NCBI RefSeq assembly: GCF_017569185.1
Contig: NZ_CP071869.1
Location: 868,001-932,000 of the forward strand
DNA length: 64,000 nucleotides
Direction: 5' to 3'
Source of the DNA: Polaribacter cellanae
Lineage (GTDB): Bacteria > Bacteroidota > Bacteroidia > Flavobacteriales > Flavobacteriaceae
Shown: one piece after another, positions 52,420-60,352 of the stretch
Layout of the letters: each line of letters begins with the position of its first letter
Numbering within the stretch: position 1 is the first letter of the stretch
Program-made: the position numbers and the translations under genes
The notes under the pieces: model-generated
Seen by the model: only the letters and a program-made list of their open reading frames with translations
What the model was told of the DNA's origin: nothing
Database searches by the model: none

Positions 52420-52788
52420 CTAATTCTCTTCTCTATTTACCAAATCCATAGAAAATGCAGGCAAACAAATGGCTAAATATTCGCATTCTTCTTCAAAAGG
52501 ATTGGAATATTGAACTCTAGTGTTTTTATTGATTTTTATAGATTGTCCCGCTTCTAAAACCACAATTTCATCATCGATAATAAATTGTTTTTTGCCTTTA
52601 ATGATGTAAGTATATTCATCGAATTCTGGGGTTTGAAAAGGTTCGCTCCAACCAGAAGGTGCCACCATGTGTGCAATGCTTATTTGAGAATTTTTATCGG
52701 TTGCATTGCCAAAATGTTCTTCTATTAATTTACCATCGGTTGTTGGAACCACAAATGGCGATTTTTGAATTTTGTAGTTTTTTTCCAT
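52420..52788 (-). CDS. Cupin domain protein
   Basis: A 122-residue single-domain cupin. ISIAHMVAPSGWSEPFQTPEF and DEYTYIIKGKKQF form the first conserved block, and LEAGQSIKINKNTRVQYSNP the second. The metal-binding histidines of typical cupins are partly replaced (only a few ligands remain), so it may bind small molecules without catalysis. It is the first core-like gene right of the accessory island. Confidence 0.82.
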   Translation of the reverse strand: MEKNYKIQKSPFVVPTTDGKLIEEHFGNATDKNSQISIAHMVAPSGWSEPFQTPEFDEYTYIIKGKKQFIIDDEIVVLEAGQSIKINKNTRVQYSNPFEEECEYLAICLPAFSMDLVNREEN

Positions 52789-52948
52789 AATAACTAATGA
52801 TTACAAAGAAAGTCCAAGGTTTTATGAAAAATCCCGAATTTATTATAAAATCTTAATAATATAAAAACAAAATCCCGCTAAAAAAGTGGGATTAGTTCAA
52901 CTTACAATTTTTAATCATTGCTTCGCAATATTTAAAAAATGAGTTTCA

Positions 52949-53515
52949 CTAATTAAACCAAACAATTAATGATTTTATTTTCGCTAAATCTGGTATTTGT
53001 TGTAAACTAACTTTTTGTGTGCTAAAGCTTTTAAGTCCTAATTCTTCTTTATCAATCGCAATTGTAATGTTATAATCGTTTATAAATAAAGTCGCAGAAG
53101 AAATGGTAGATTCTATTCTGTTGATGTTGTTATTGTTGTTAATTTCTGCAAAACTAGAGTTTAAATTAATGCCAGATTCCGTTTTGAAACGAGAGTCGTG
53201 AATTTCGACACTTTTAATCGTAGAAACCGAATCTAATTGTTCTTTTGGAACGACTGTTAAAATGTGCTTTCCTCCTTTTTCGAAGATTAAATACTCATCA
53301 TCATCCTGAAAATAATCGTCTCCTAAAGCACCTTCGCTTAAATTTTTAACAATAGAATCGTTTTTAAATAAATTGTCTAAATCTTTAATGGTGGTTTTTG
53401 AAGTGATGTAACCAACTTTACCTTTTTCGATTTTGTATTTATCTCCTCCACTACAGCTGATTATAAATATTGAAACTAGAATAAGTGCGATTGTTGAAAG
53501 TTTGTTTTTGATCAT
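52949..53515 (-). CDS. Unrecognised lipoprotein
   Basis: A 188-residue lipoprotein (ILVSIFIISCSGG). The body has an early VGYITSKTTIKDLDNLFKND segment and a repeated beta-strand layout that suggests a periplasmic domain like those of RpoE-regulated DUF1131-type lipoproteins, but I cannot place it firmly. It follows the HerA-like ATPase gene after 44 bases on the same strand. Confidence 0.6.
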   Translation of the reverse strand: MIKNKLSTIALILVSIFIISCSGGDKYKIEKGKVGYITSKTTIKDLDNLFKNDSIVKNLSEGALGDDYFQDDDEYLIFEKGGKHILTVVPKEQLDSVSTIKSVEIHDSRFKTESGINLNSSFAEINNNNNINRIESTISSATLFINDYNITIAIDKEELGLKSFSTQKVSLQQIPDLAKIKSLIVWFN

Positions 53516-53559
53516 TGCTGAATATATTTTTCGTTTATAACGTTTTTTTTTCGATTTTG

Positions 53560-55131
53560 TTATTTTAATACTTTTTTTAATATTCCAAATGCGGCTCTAA
53601 TGAATGTGGCACTTGTTAGTACTTTTACAATTGGATTTTGCCTTGTGCTTCTTCGAGAATACGTTCTTCTGCTTGTTTTTTCTTCTCTTCTTCTCTCTTC
53701 TTCTCTCTCCTTTTCTCTTTTTTCTCTTTCTTTTTCTTCTGCAGCTTTTTTAATAGCTTTTTCTTCTGCTAAATTAATATTTTCAATTTTACTATTTAGC
53801 ATTTCGTAAGCACTTTCTCTATCTAAATCTTGATTGTATTTATGGATTAATCTCGAATTATCGATAACTTGTTTTAACTCTTTGTCTGTTAAAACATCCA
53901 TTCTACTCATTGGCGCACGCAACATCGTTCTTGCCAAAGGTGTTGGAATTCCTTTTTCATTTAAAACAGAAACAAATGCTTCTCCAATTCCTAATTTTGT
54001 TAAAACTTCTTTGGTATCGTAATAATTAGAACTTGGATAATTTTCAGCAGCCAATTTAATTGCTTTTCTATCTTTTGCAGTAAATGCCCTTAATGCATGT
54101 TGCACTTTTAAGCCTAATTGTGCCAAAATATCCTCTGGTACATCTTTTGGATTCTGAGTTACAAAATACAACCCAATTCCTTTAGAACGAATTAATTTTA
54201 CAATACTTTCTATTTGATTTAATAATGCTTTGGAAGCTTCTTCGAAAACCAAATGTGCTTCGTCTATAAAAATAATGAGTTCTGGTCTTCCTGAATCTCC
54301 TTGTTCTGGAAAAGTTTCGTAAACCTCTGCCAATAATTGCAACATAAATGTCGAAAACAATTTTGGTTTGTCTTGAATATCCGTTAAACGCAAAACAGAA
54401 ATAACTCCTCTTCCATCTTCGTCTACTCTTGTTAAATCTTCTACTTCGAAAGATTTTTCTCCAAAAAACAAATCTCCTCCTTGCTGTTCTATCTCTATAA
54501 TTTTACGCAAAATTGCGCCTGTAGAAGAAGATGAAATTCGCCCATATTCGTTCTGAATTTCTTCTTTTCCTTCGTTTGTAACATAATGTAAAACTTTTTT
54601 GAAGTCTTTAATATCTAATAATGGAAGTTTATTATCATCGCAATATTTAAAAATAATGGCAACAATGCCACTTTGCGTTTCCGATAAATCTAAAATTCTT
54701 GATAATAGTACAGGTCCAAATTCCGAGACTGTGGCACGCATTTTTGTTCCTTCTTGTTCCGAAATTGTTAAAATTTCTATGGGAAATTTTTTTGCTTCAA
54801 AAGGCAAACCAATTTTTGCGTGACGTTCATCTATTTTCGGATGCCCTGGACTTGGTTGTGCCAAACCTGATAAATCTCCTTTAATATCCATTAACAAAAC
54901 CGAAATTCCTTTTTCGGATAAATTCTCCGCTAAAACTTGTAATGTTTTGGTTTTTCCTGTTCCTGTTGCTCCAGCTATTAAACCATGTCTGTTTAAGGTT
55001 TTTAGAGGAATTTTAACCAATGCATCTGTAATGGTTTCTTCGCCCAACATTGCTGCACCTAATTCTATAAAATCGCCTTTTGTTTTGTAACCATTGTTTA
55101 TATAGTCGAAAAAATTTTCACGCTGACTCAT
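53560..55131 (-). CDS. HerA-like helicase / DUF853 ATPase
   Basis: A 523-residue cytoplasmic ATPase of the HerA/FtsK superfamily, DUF853 subgroup. Walker A GATGTGKTKTLQVLAE near residue 53, Walker B ELIIFIDEAHLVFEEA near 284 and the sensor region YFVTQNPKDVPEDILAQLG near 322. The last 90 residues are a highly charged Glu/Arg helix (EKEREKREKEREEE) and a basic tail. Related proteins process DNA ends or translocate on DNA; this subgroup has no settled role. Confidence 0.88.
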   Translation of the reverse strand: MSQRENFFDYINNGYKTKGDFIELGAAMLGEETITDALVKIPLKTLNRHGLIAGATGTGKTKTLQVLAENLSEKGISVLLMDIKGDLSGLAQPSPGHPKIDERHAKIGLPFEAKKFPIEILTISEQEGTKMRATVSEFGPVLLSRILDLSETQSGIVAIIFKYCDDNKLPLLDIKDFKKVLHYVTNEGKEEIQNEYGRISSSSTGAILRKIIEIEQQGGDLFFGEKSFEVEDLTRVDEDGRGVISVLRLTDIQDKPKLFSTFMLQLLAEVYETFPEQGDSGRPELIIFIDEAHLVFEEASKALLNQIESIVKLIRSKGIGLYFVTQNPKDVPEDILAQLGLKVQHALRAFTAKDRKAIKLAAENYPSSNYYDTKEVLTKLGIGEAFVSVLNEKGIPTPLARTMLRAPMSRMDVLTDKELKQVIDNSRLIHKYNQDLDRESAYEMLNSKIENINLAEEKAIKKAAEEKEREKREKEREEERRREEKTSRRTYSRRSTRQNPIVKVLTSATFIRAAFGILKKVLK

Positions 55132-55139
55132 TTAATACT

Positions 55140-55327
55140 AAATTTTGATAAAAATAATCAAAGTTTAATTGTTAGGAAATAATTTTATGTGTTTGTTTCG
55201 TGATAAATCGAAAACCTTGAAGTTTCTTCGGTTTTTTTTAGAAGTTATTTCACAGAGTTTCACAAAGAAGAGTAAGGGATTCACAAAGAAAAATTAAAAA
55301 GTTTTTTTCTTGAAAAAACTAAAAAAG
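55140..55327. repeat. Intergenic stretch with degenerate TTCACAGAG/TTCACAAAG words
   Basis: Between the response regulator and the ATPase gene, TTTCACAGAGTTTCACAAAG and GGGATTCACAAAG repeat words already seen at 29090. No gene or terminator is evident. Confidence 0.55.
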
Positions 55328-56083
55328 CTAATTTATCCAGCTCTTAAAATCCTTTACGCGCTCTCTACTTACAATAATTTCGGTTTCATTATAAGAATTC
55401 AAAATTAATTTTAAACGTGAATTTGAATACGCAATAATGTCTTTTATAAAATTGATGTGAACTATAAAAGTTCGGCTGGCTCTAAAAAATTGTTCTGGAT
55501 CTAACTGTTCTTGCCAGTTTTCTAAAGAATGGTCTAATAAATAATTTCTATTTTCTGAAGTATGAATATATGTCGATTTATTTTCACTGTAAAAGCACTC
55601 AACCTCATCGATATTTATAATTTTTATATGCTGGCCAACCTTGATCGAAATTCGTTTTTTAAATTTTCTATCAACCGGGTTTATTAGTAATTTACGAATG
55701 TCGTCTAAATTTACTTGCACATCTGTTTTTGTAGGTTGATGTTCTTTAAATTTATCAACTGCTACTTTTAATTCGTCTTCATCTAAAGGTTTTAACAAAT
55801 AATCGATACTATTTAATTTGAACGCTTTTAAGGCATATTCATCATAAGCTGTTGTAAAAATAATGGCTGATTTTACATCAATTTCTTCGAAAATTTCAAA
55901 TGATAAACCGTCTGATAATTGAATGTCTAAAAAAATTAAATCTGGATGCTCGTTGTTCTGTAACCAATTTAAAGATTCTTCTACAGAATGTAACATTTGC
56001 TGGACTTCAATATCTAAAGCGCCCAACATTCTGTTTAATCTTCTTGCGGCTGGTTTTTCGTCTTCGATTATTAGTACGTTCAT
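55328..56083 (-). CDS. LytTR-family response regulator
   Basis: A 251-residue response regulator. The receiver domain shows the acidic pair IIEDEKPAARRL, the phosphorylated Asp in PDLIFLDIQLSDG near residue 55 and the Lys in LLKPLDEDEL near 108. The C-terminal LytTR DNA-binding domain runs from about 145 (VGQHIKIINIDEVECFYSEN, FFRASRTFIVHINFI). It is the last gene of the histidine kinase-2TM operon; a 7-bp repeat array lies just before its start. Confidence 0.95.
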   Translation of the reverse strand: MNVLIIEDEKPAARRLNRMLGALDIEVQQMLHSVEESLNWLQNNEHPDLIFLDIQLSDGLSFEIFEEIDVKSAIIFTTAYDEYALKAFKLNSIDYLLKPLDEDELKVAVDKFKEHQPTKTDVQVNLDDIRKLLINPVDRKFKKRISIKVGQHIKIINIDEVECFYSENKSTYIHTSENRNYLLDHSLENWQEQLDPEQFFRASRTFIVHINFIKDIIAYSNSRLKLILNSYNETEIIVSRERVKDFKSWIN

Positions 56084-56089
56084 TAATTT

Positions 56090-56236
56090 AGTTGTTGGTT
56101 GATGGTTTGTGGTTAATGGTTGATGGTTGATGGTTTGTGGTTGATGGTTGATGGTTTGTGGTTTGTGGTTAATGGTTGATGGTTTGTGGTTAATGGTTAA
56201 TGGTTAATGGTTAATGGTTAATGGTTAATGGTTAAA
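56090..56236. repeat. Heptamer array (GGTTGAT / GGTTTGT / GGTTAAT)
   Basis: About twenty 7-base units in three word types, ending in a pure run of GGTTAAT copies. It begins seven bases upstream of the response-regulator start codon and is inside the operon. It is followed (56270-56325) by another repeat with 8-base words AACTCTGC/AACTTTAT. Confidence 0.95.
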
Positions 56237-56335
56237 AAAATATTATTTATAAATTTTGAATTTGAAACTTTGAGCTTTATAACTCTGCAACTTTATAACT
56301 CTGCAACTCTGCAACTTTAAAACTAAAATACAAAA

Positions 56336-56641
56336 CTATTTTTTCATCATTTCTTCAATCTTTCGTTGTTCCCAATCTTTGCTAAAAATTTTGGGAGCTC
56401 CAAAAACCAACAATCCATGAATTATTAATCCAACTCCCCACCAAAAGAAGAAATTATAGTTGCTTACATCTGTAAACGCATCTATTACTGATTCTCCACG
56501 ATCTATATCTTTATAAATTCTTCTTCCAATAAAGAACAAATTAATAATTAAATAGGCAGAAAAGTGTTTGTAGAATTGTTTAATTTCATGAATTCTCTTT
56601 TTAACTTTCTTATATTTTTCTACATCGAAATCTCTTTCCAT
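56336..56641 (-). CDS. 2TM domain protein (fourth in array)
   Basis: A 101-residue protein: charged N-terminal helix (KYKKVKKRIHEIKQFYKHFS), two membrane helices (AYLIINLFFIG, NFFFWWGVGLIIHGLLVFG) and the closing motif KDWEQRKIEEMMKK. This is the Bacteroidota 2TM domain, found alone or on the end of LytS-like kinases. It may help the kinase sense or assemble; mechanism unknown. Confidence 0.88.
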   Translation of the reverse strand: MERDFDVEKYKKVKKRIHEIKQFYKHFSAYLIINLFFIGRRIYKDIDRGESVIDAFTDVSNYNFFFWWGVGLIIHGLLVFGAPKIFSKDWEQRKIEEMMKK

Positions 56642-56710
56642 CTTCTTAATTGTTTGTTTTTATTATTTTTATTTCCATTTATCGATAAAATCTGCTTTCT
56701 TTCAAAACTA

Positions 56711-57028
56711 TTAATTATTCTTGTTCATAATTTCTTTAATTTTTTGTTCTTCCCAATCATTACCCAAAAAAAAGCGAAAACCGAAAATTTTAAAAGTATG
56801 AAAAAATAATCCTATTCCCCAAACAATCCAAACTCCATACAATCCAAAATCAGAAAATATTGTTTCAAATGTTCTGTTTTCTGAAATTCCTTCAATAATT
56901 TGAGCACCACTCAAAAATAAATTTATAATTATATAAGTTACTAAATGCCAATAATATCCTTTTAACTCTTCAACTCTTTTTTTAGCCCGAATGTATTTTT
57001 GTTCTTGTAAACGATTGTTTGCTTCCAT
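56711..57028 (-). CDS. 2TM domain protein (third in array)
   Basis: A 105-residue paralogue: EQKYIRAKKRVEELKGYYWH, then LVTYIIINLFLSGAQI, WIVWGIGLFFHTFKIFGF and the ending NDWEEQKIKEIMNKN. It is two bases from the preceding gene, so translation is probably coupled. Confidence 0.88.
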   Translation of the reverse strand: MEANNRLQEQKYIRAKKRVEELKGYYWHLVTYIIINLFLSGAQIIEGISENRTFETIFSDFGLYGVWIVWGIGLFFHTFKIFGFRFFLGNDWEEQKIKEIMNKNN

Positions 57029-57030
57029 TA

Positions 57031-57369
57031 TTAAAACTTATAATCATCCATATATTTTTCAATCTTCTTTTTCTCCCAATCTTTTCCGAAAAATAGGTTC
57101 GTTCCAAAAACTCCTAGCCAATGGAAAAACAATCCTATTCCCCAAAAAAACCAAGTAGAATAGGTTCCAAAATGAGTAATTGCTTCTTGAAAATTGTATT
57201 CGTTATCGCTCGTTAATCCGTAAATAATAATTGCGCTGATAAAAATATTTACAAAGATATAAACCGCTAAATGAATGTAAAAACTTTTTATTTTTTCTAC
57301 CCTTTTCTTTGCCAATAAATATTTATGCTCTTCTGTAAAACTACTTCTTGAATTATCTATTCTTTTCAT
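57031..57369 (-). CDS. 2TM domain protein (second in array)
   Basis: A 112-residue paralogue with EEHKYLLAKKRVEKIKSFYI, the helices LAVYIFVNIFISAIIIYG and FFWGIGLFFHWLGVFGTNLF, and ending KDWEKKKIEKYMDD. Its start overlaps the end of the preceding gene by 17 bases. Confidence 0.88.
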   Translation of the reverse strand: MKRIDNSRSSFTEEHKYLLAKKRVEKIKSFYIHLAVYIFVNIFISAIIIYGLTSDNEYNFQEAITHFGTYSTWFFWGIGLFFHWLGVFGTNLFFGKDWEKKKIEKYMDDYKF

Positions 57370-57649
57370 TTTCTTTCATTATTTGTTTAATTTTTTTCTC
57401 TTCCCAATTATTTCCTAATCCGAATTTAGAAAACCCAAACACTTGCACCCAATGTATGGCTACTGAAAATAACATTCCAAATGCGGCCAACCAGAAAAAG
57501 TGAAAATTTGGCACAAATAGTAAGTTAACAGTTATTACTATGGGTAATGCAAATATCATTACCACTAAATGCATATAGAAATCTTTTATTTCTTTTACTT
57601 TCTTTTTAGCTTTAAGATATTCTTGCTCTTGTAAATATTTATCTTCCAT
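57353..57649 (-). CDS. 2TM domain protein (first in array)
   Basis: A 98-residue paralogue: EQEYLKAKKKVKEIKDFYMH, helices LVVMIFALPIVITVNLLFV and AAFGMLFSVAIHWVQVFGF, ending NNWEEKKIKQIMKEN. It begins one base after the stop of the histidine kinase and is most like the 2TM domain at the end of that kinase. Confidence 0.88.
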   Translation of the reverse strand: MEDKYLQEQEYLKAKKKVKEIKDFYMHLVVMIFALPIVITVNLLFVPNFHFFWLAAFGMLFSVAIHWVQVFGFSKFGLGNNWEEKKIKQIMKENEKNR

Positions 57650-57650
57650 T

Positions 57651-59009
57651 TTAATTGTATTTATCGTTTCTATTTTTCTCCATTATTTCTTTTATCTTTT
57701 TTTCTTCCCAATTTTTCCCCAAGAAAATAGTGTAATTATTCACTTCTAAAAAATGAAAAGTTAAACCTATTCCCCATCCAAAAACAGCAAACCAAAACCA
57801 TTGGAAGTTTGGAAAGAATTTTAAATTGATAAAGATTAGAAACGGAATTACCAAACAGTAAGAAGCTAAATTTTGATAAAATTCTTTCAATTTTTCGACT
57901 CTTTCTACTGCTCTAACATATTTGCTGTTTTCTAAATTATCTGGATACATAGTATTCTTCATTTTAATTAAGAGAGGTAAACTTACCTTAAATGTTTTGT
58001 TGTTATTTTCTATTTTTACGGCTTTATTCGTAATTAATCCATACCTATCTGCAATATTTTGTAAGCCAACTTTGGTACTTTTTCCTATCGCTTCTTTAGA
58101 ATTGATGTTGTTTTCTATAATTAGATAATTGTCTTCTTTATAAATACGAATCGTTAATGGTTTAGAGGTGGAAACCACATTGTGTTTCACTGCATTTTCT
58201 AATAAAAGTTGCAAAGATAAAGGCACAATTTTCAACTCATTACTATCAATCTTATCTGGAATGTTAAATTTTACAGCATCCTCAAAACGCATTCCTAACA
58301 ATTCCATATACGTTTTTGCAAATTGTAGTTCTTCTTCAATAGGTACTAAATCTTTGTTTCTTTGCTCTAAAACATATCTGTACACTTTAGACAGTTTTGT
58401 GGTAAATTTTTCTGCTTGATTCGGATTTTCTCCAATTAAACTCGTTAAAACATTTAAACTATTAAATAAAAAATGTGGATCTAATTGATTTTTTAAAGAT
58501 TCGAACTTCGCTGTTTCCGTTTTTGCAACAATTTCTTGTTTGGTAGTTTCTTGGGTCATTGCAAGTTTCCAATTCTTCATAAAACCTCTCGCATGTAAAA
58601 AGGTAGAAATCCCTAAAGAAAGAAGAATATAAAATAAATGCGCCCACAAAAACTGACCTTTAAAAAAATTTGAAGAATCTATACCATTTAATACAACAAA
58701 AACAACATAATCTATGGCTAAAACAACAGGAACCGTATATAAAATTGTGGTAATTATTCCTGCCCAAACTCTTTGATTTGTTTGTGTTATCCAATCCCAT
58801 TTTTTAGATAAATAACTGTTTATAAAACCATTACCAAAACCAATACCAAAAGAATACATTCCAGAGATTGCAAAAGTCCAAGCGATACCAACTAATGTTT
58901 GTTGCTGAAAAACTATACCAAATAATATTCCAAAAATTATGGTTATTTTTAAACAAATAATCACTCCTTTTTTAATATTTAGTACTGTGTAAACTTCTTG
59001 ATTTTTCAT
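57651..59009 (-). CDS. LytS-type sensor histidine kinase with C-terminal 2TM domain
   Basis: A 452-residue kinase. Four membrane helices in residues 15-150, then a His_kinase domain with LKNQLDPHFLFNSLNVLTSL near 172 (phosphorylated His), the N box LQLLLENAVKHN near 269 and GLQNIADRYGLI near 315. Residues 360-452 are a complete 2TM domain (RAVERVEKLKEFYQNLASYC to ending WEEKKIKEIMEKN). It heads an operon with four free 2TM proteins and the LytTR regulator, which is its likely partner. Confidence 0.93.
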   Translation of the reverse strand: MKNQEVYTVLNIKKGVIICLKITIIFGILFGIVFQQQTLVGIAWTFAISGMYSFGIGFGNGFINSYLSKKWDWITQTNQRVWAGIITTILYTVPVVLAIDYVVFVVLNGIDSSNFFKGQFLWAHLFYILLSLGISTFLHARGFMKNWKLAMTQETTKQEIVAKTETAKFESLKNQLDPHFLFNSLNVLTSLIGENPNQAEKFTTKLSKVYRYVLEQRNKDLVPIEEELQFAKTYMELLGMRFEDAVKFNIPDKIDSNELKIVPLSLQLLLENAVKHNVVSTSKPLTIRIYKEDNYLIIENNINSKEAIGKSTKVGLQNIADRYGLITNKAVKIENNNKTFKVSLPLLIKMKNTMYPDNLENSKYVRAVERVEKLKEFYQNLASYCLVIPFLIFINLKFFPNFQWFWFAVFGWGIGLTFHFLEVNNYTIFLGKNWEEKKIKEIMEKNRNDKYN

Positions 59010-59056
59010 TCTTTTTTTTTGGAAAATATTCTCCTACTCTATTTTAGCGTAATTTA

Positions 59057-59470
59057 CTAAAATTTAATTTCTAATTTTAAATCTTTATCCTTCAACATAA
59101 ACTTAGCACCTTCGAAAGTTGGTGGCGCAAAAGCCATTACATTATTCGATGCTCCATAGTCTTCTAAAGGCATTCCATTAGATTTAAAATCCATTTTACC
59201 ATTGTTATTTTTATCATGGTAACAAGTAATTGCATATTCTCCAGAAGGAACATTTTCGAAAACCACTGTTGTTTTTCCGTCTTTAATTTTACTTTCTTTA
59301 CCTTGTATTGGCGTTTTCATAAAATTATCTTTATTAAATAATGCAAACCCAACTTTTCCTTTGTCTGAAGTGATGTTATTTATAGTTACAGTTATTTTTT
59401 TGTTTTGAGCCGTAATCGAATTTGTAATTGATAACATTGCTACGACTAAAATTGATAATAAAAATTTCAT
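59057..59470 (-). CDS. DUF2141 secreted protein
   Basis: A 137-residue protein with a signal peptide (ILVVAMLSITNSITAQ) and the DUF2141 beta-sandwich: ITSDKGKVGFALFNKDNF, VPSGEYAITCYHDKNNNGKM with the conserved Tyr-His-Asp, and FKSNGMPLEDYGASNN. The family is common in Bacteroidota and of unknown function. It lies 47 bases upstream of the kinase operon on the same strand. Confidence 0.87.
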   Translation of the reverse strand: MKFLLSILVVAMLSITNSITAQNKKITVTINNITSDKGKVGFALFNKDNFMKTPIQGKESKIKDGKTTVVFENVPSGEYAITCYHDKNNNGKMDFKSNGMPLEDYGASNNVMAFAPPTFEGAKFMLKDKDLKLEIKF

Positions 59471-59722
59471 AATATTTTTGTTTAAGTGTTAATATTATTG
59501 TTTTTGATTGTACAAAAATGCAACACAATCACACTTTTTAAAAGTAAAGAATACCGAACTGTTTTTTTTGTATACTGAATTGTAAAAAATTCCTACTTAT
59601 CTTTTAAAAGGCTTAATTAATAAGGTAATAATTATGCGTTTTGCAACGAATTTATGAATTGTAAAACTCATTAAATAACAAGTATTACAAGTTAAGTTGC
59701 GAAAAATAAATTTTGTTAATTG
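59471..59722. other. Intergenic stretch without recognised features
   Basis: The 250 bases upstream of the DUF2141 gene are AT-rich; I see no gene. They run into the palindromic repeat described next. Confidence 0.5.
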
Positions 59723-59805
59723 CATCCAGCTTTAGCTGGATGTTATAATTAAATTAAACACAAATGGCTTTAGCCAAAATACGTTTAGCTAAAAGCCAAC
59801 ATTTC
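59723..59805. repeat. Double-hairpin intergenic repeat
   Basis: First hairpin: CATCCAGC-TTTA-GCTGGATG (59723-59742). Second: GGCTTTAGC pairing with GCTAAAAGCC about 13 bases on. The middle part (CTGGATGTTATAA to CCAAAATACG) is nearly the same as in the element at 52285-52366. Confidence 0.75.
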
Positions 59806-60014
59806 ATTAAAACAGTCTTACTGTGGATTAAAACCCATTAATATTGATTCAATTTTAAAAAAAATGTGAATTCGTGGCAAAAAACTACAACTCCCAAATC
59901 TCTAAAATTGAATTAATTCTGATTGTAAATTACTTTTAATAAAATATCAATAATTATAAACTTCTTTTTTTATCAGATTGATAAAAGTGAATAAAAAGTC
60001 TTCATTTGTAACAA

Positions 60015-60040
60015 TTGAATCAAAAAATAATATACTTTTA
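60015..60040 (+). promoter_or_regulatory. Probable promoter of the arginine operon
   Basis: TACTTTTA (60033-60040) matches seven of eight positions of the -7 consensus, with TTG at 60015 (15-base gap) or TTTG at 60005 (24-base gap) as -33 candidates. RNA would then begin at about 60044-60046, which is the first leader-peptide ATG, so this message may be leaderless. Confidence 0.5.
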
Positions 60041-60044
60041 CACC

Positions 60045-60113
60045 ATGTTTACTTTAAAAAATAAAACAGCTATTATAGTTCCCAGATTGCGCTTTCGCAG
60101 TCAAACTCGCTAA
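60045..60113 (+). CDS. Arginine-codon-rich leader peptide 1
   Basis: A 22-codon frame with a sharp Arg cluster near its end: Pro-Arg-Leu-Arg-Phe-Arg-Ser-Gln-Thr-Arg-stop. The Arg codons are AGA at 60084 and CGC at 60090, 60096 and 60108. CGC is rare in this AT-rich sequence. The frame overlaps the 5' arm of a terminator and lies upstream of argG and argC, so it looks like the leader peptide of a ribosome-mediated attenuator. Inferred, not proven. Confidence 0.65.
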   Translation: MFTLKNKTAIIVPRLRFRSQTR

Positions 60114-60163
60114 TACCTAAAAATTAGCAAACAAACAGGAGAACTATAATTTTTTATTTTTTT
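60073..60163 (+). terminator. Attenuator terminator of the arginine operon
   Basis: TTATAGTTC (60073-60081) pairs with GAACTATAA (60141-60149), directly followed by a T-rich run to 60163. Inside are a small TGCG-CTTT-CGCA hairpin (60088-60099) and a CTAAT/ATTAG stem. A ribosome stalled at the Arg codons from 60084 would cover the 5' arm and stop the terminator from forming. Confidence 0.7.
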
Positions 60164-60166
60164 ATC

Positions 60167-60271
60167 ATGAATTACACAACAAACACCAAAAGCAAATCAA
60201 CACAAATTATTATTTCTAATAACAATAATTTTGTGCGTCGCTTTTTCTTACCTCGCCCTTTGGGTGTCTAA
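60167..60271 (+). CDS. Possible leader peptide 2 with Arg codons
   Basis: A 34-codon frame beginning just after the attenuator's T-run. Its end reads NNNNFVRRFFLPRPLGV-stop, with codons CGT CGC together and CGC five codons later. It would be the second Arg-sensing peptide in the same leader, followed by a hairpin and then the first structural gene. It may instead be a plain upstream frame. Confidence 0.5.
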   Translation: MNYTTNTKSKSTQIIISNNNNFVRRFFLPRPLGV

Positions 60272-60279
60272 AAAATTAT

Positions 60280-60301
60280 GGAATTAGGTGAGTCCAATTC
60301 C
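60280..60301 (+). promoter_or_regulatory. Hairpin before the first arginine gene
   Basis: GGAATT-A-GG pairs with CC-AATTCC around TGAGT, an 8-bp stem with one bulge. It is followed by GCTTTTC only, so as a terminator it would be weak; it could also act on translation. Confidence 0.5.
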
Positions 60302-60352
60302 GCTTTTCAAAAACAACAATTTAAGTACAAACATTTTTAAAACATCAATACA

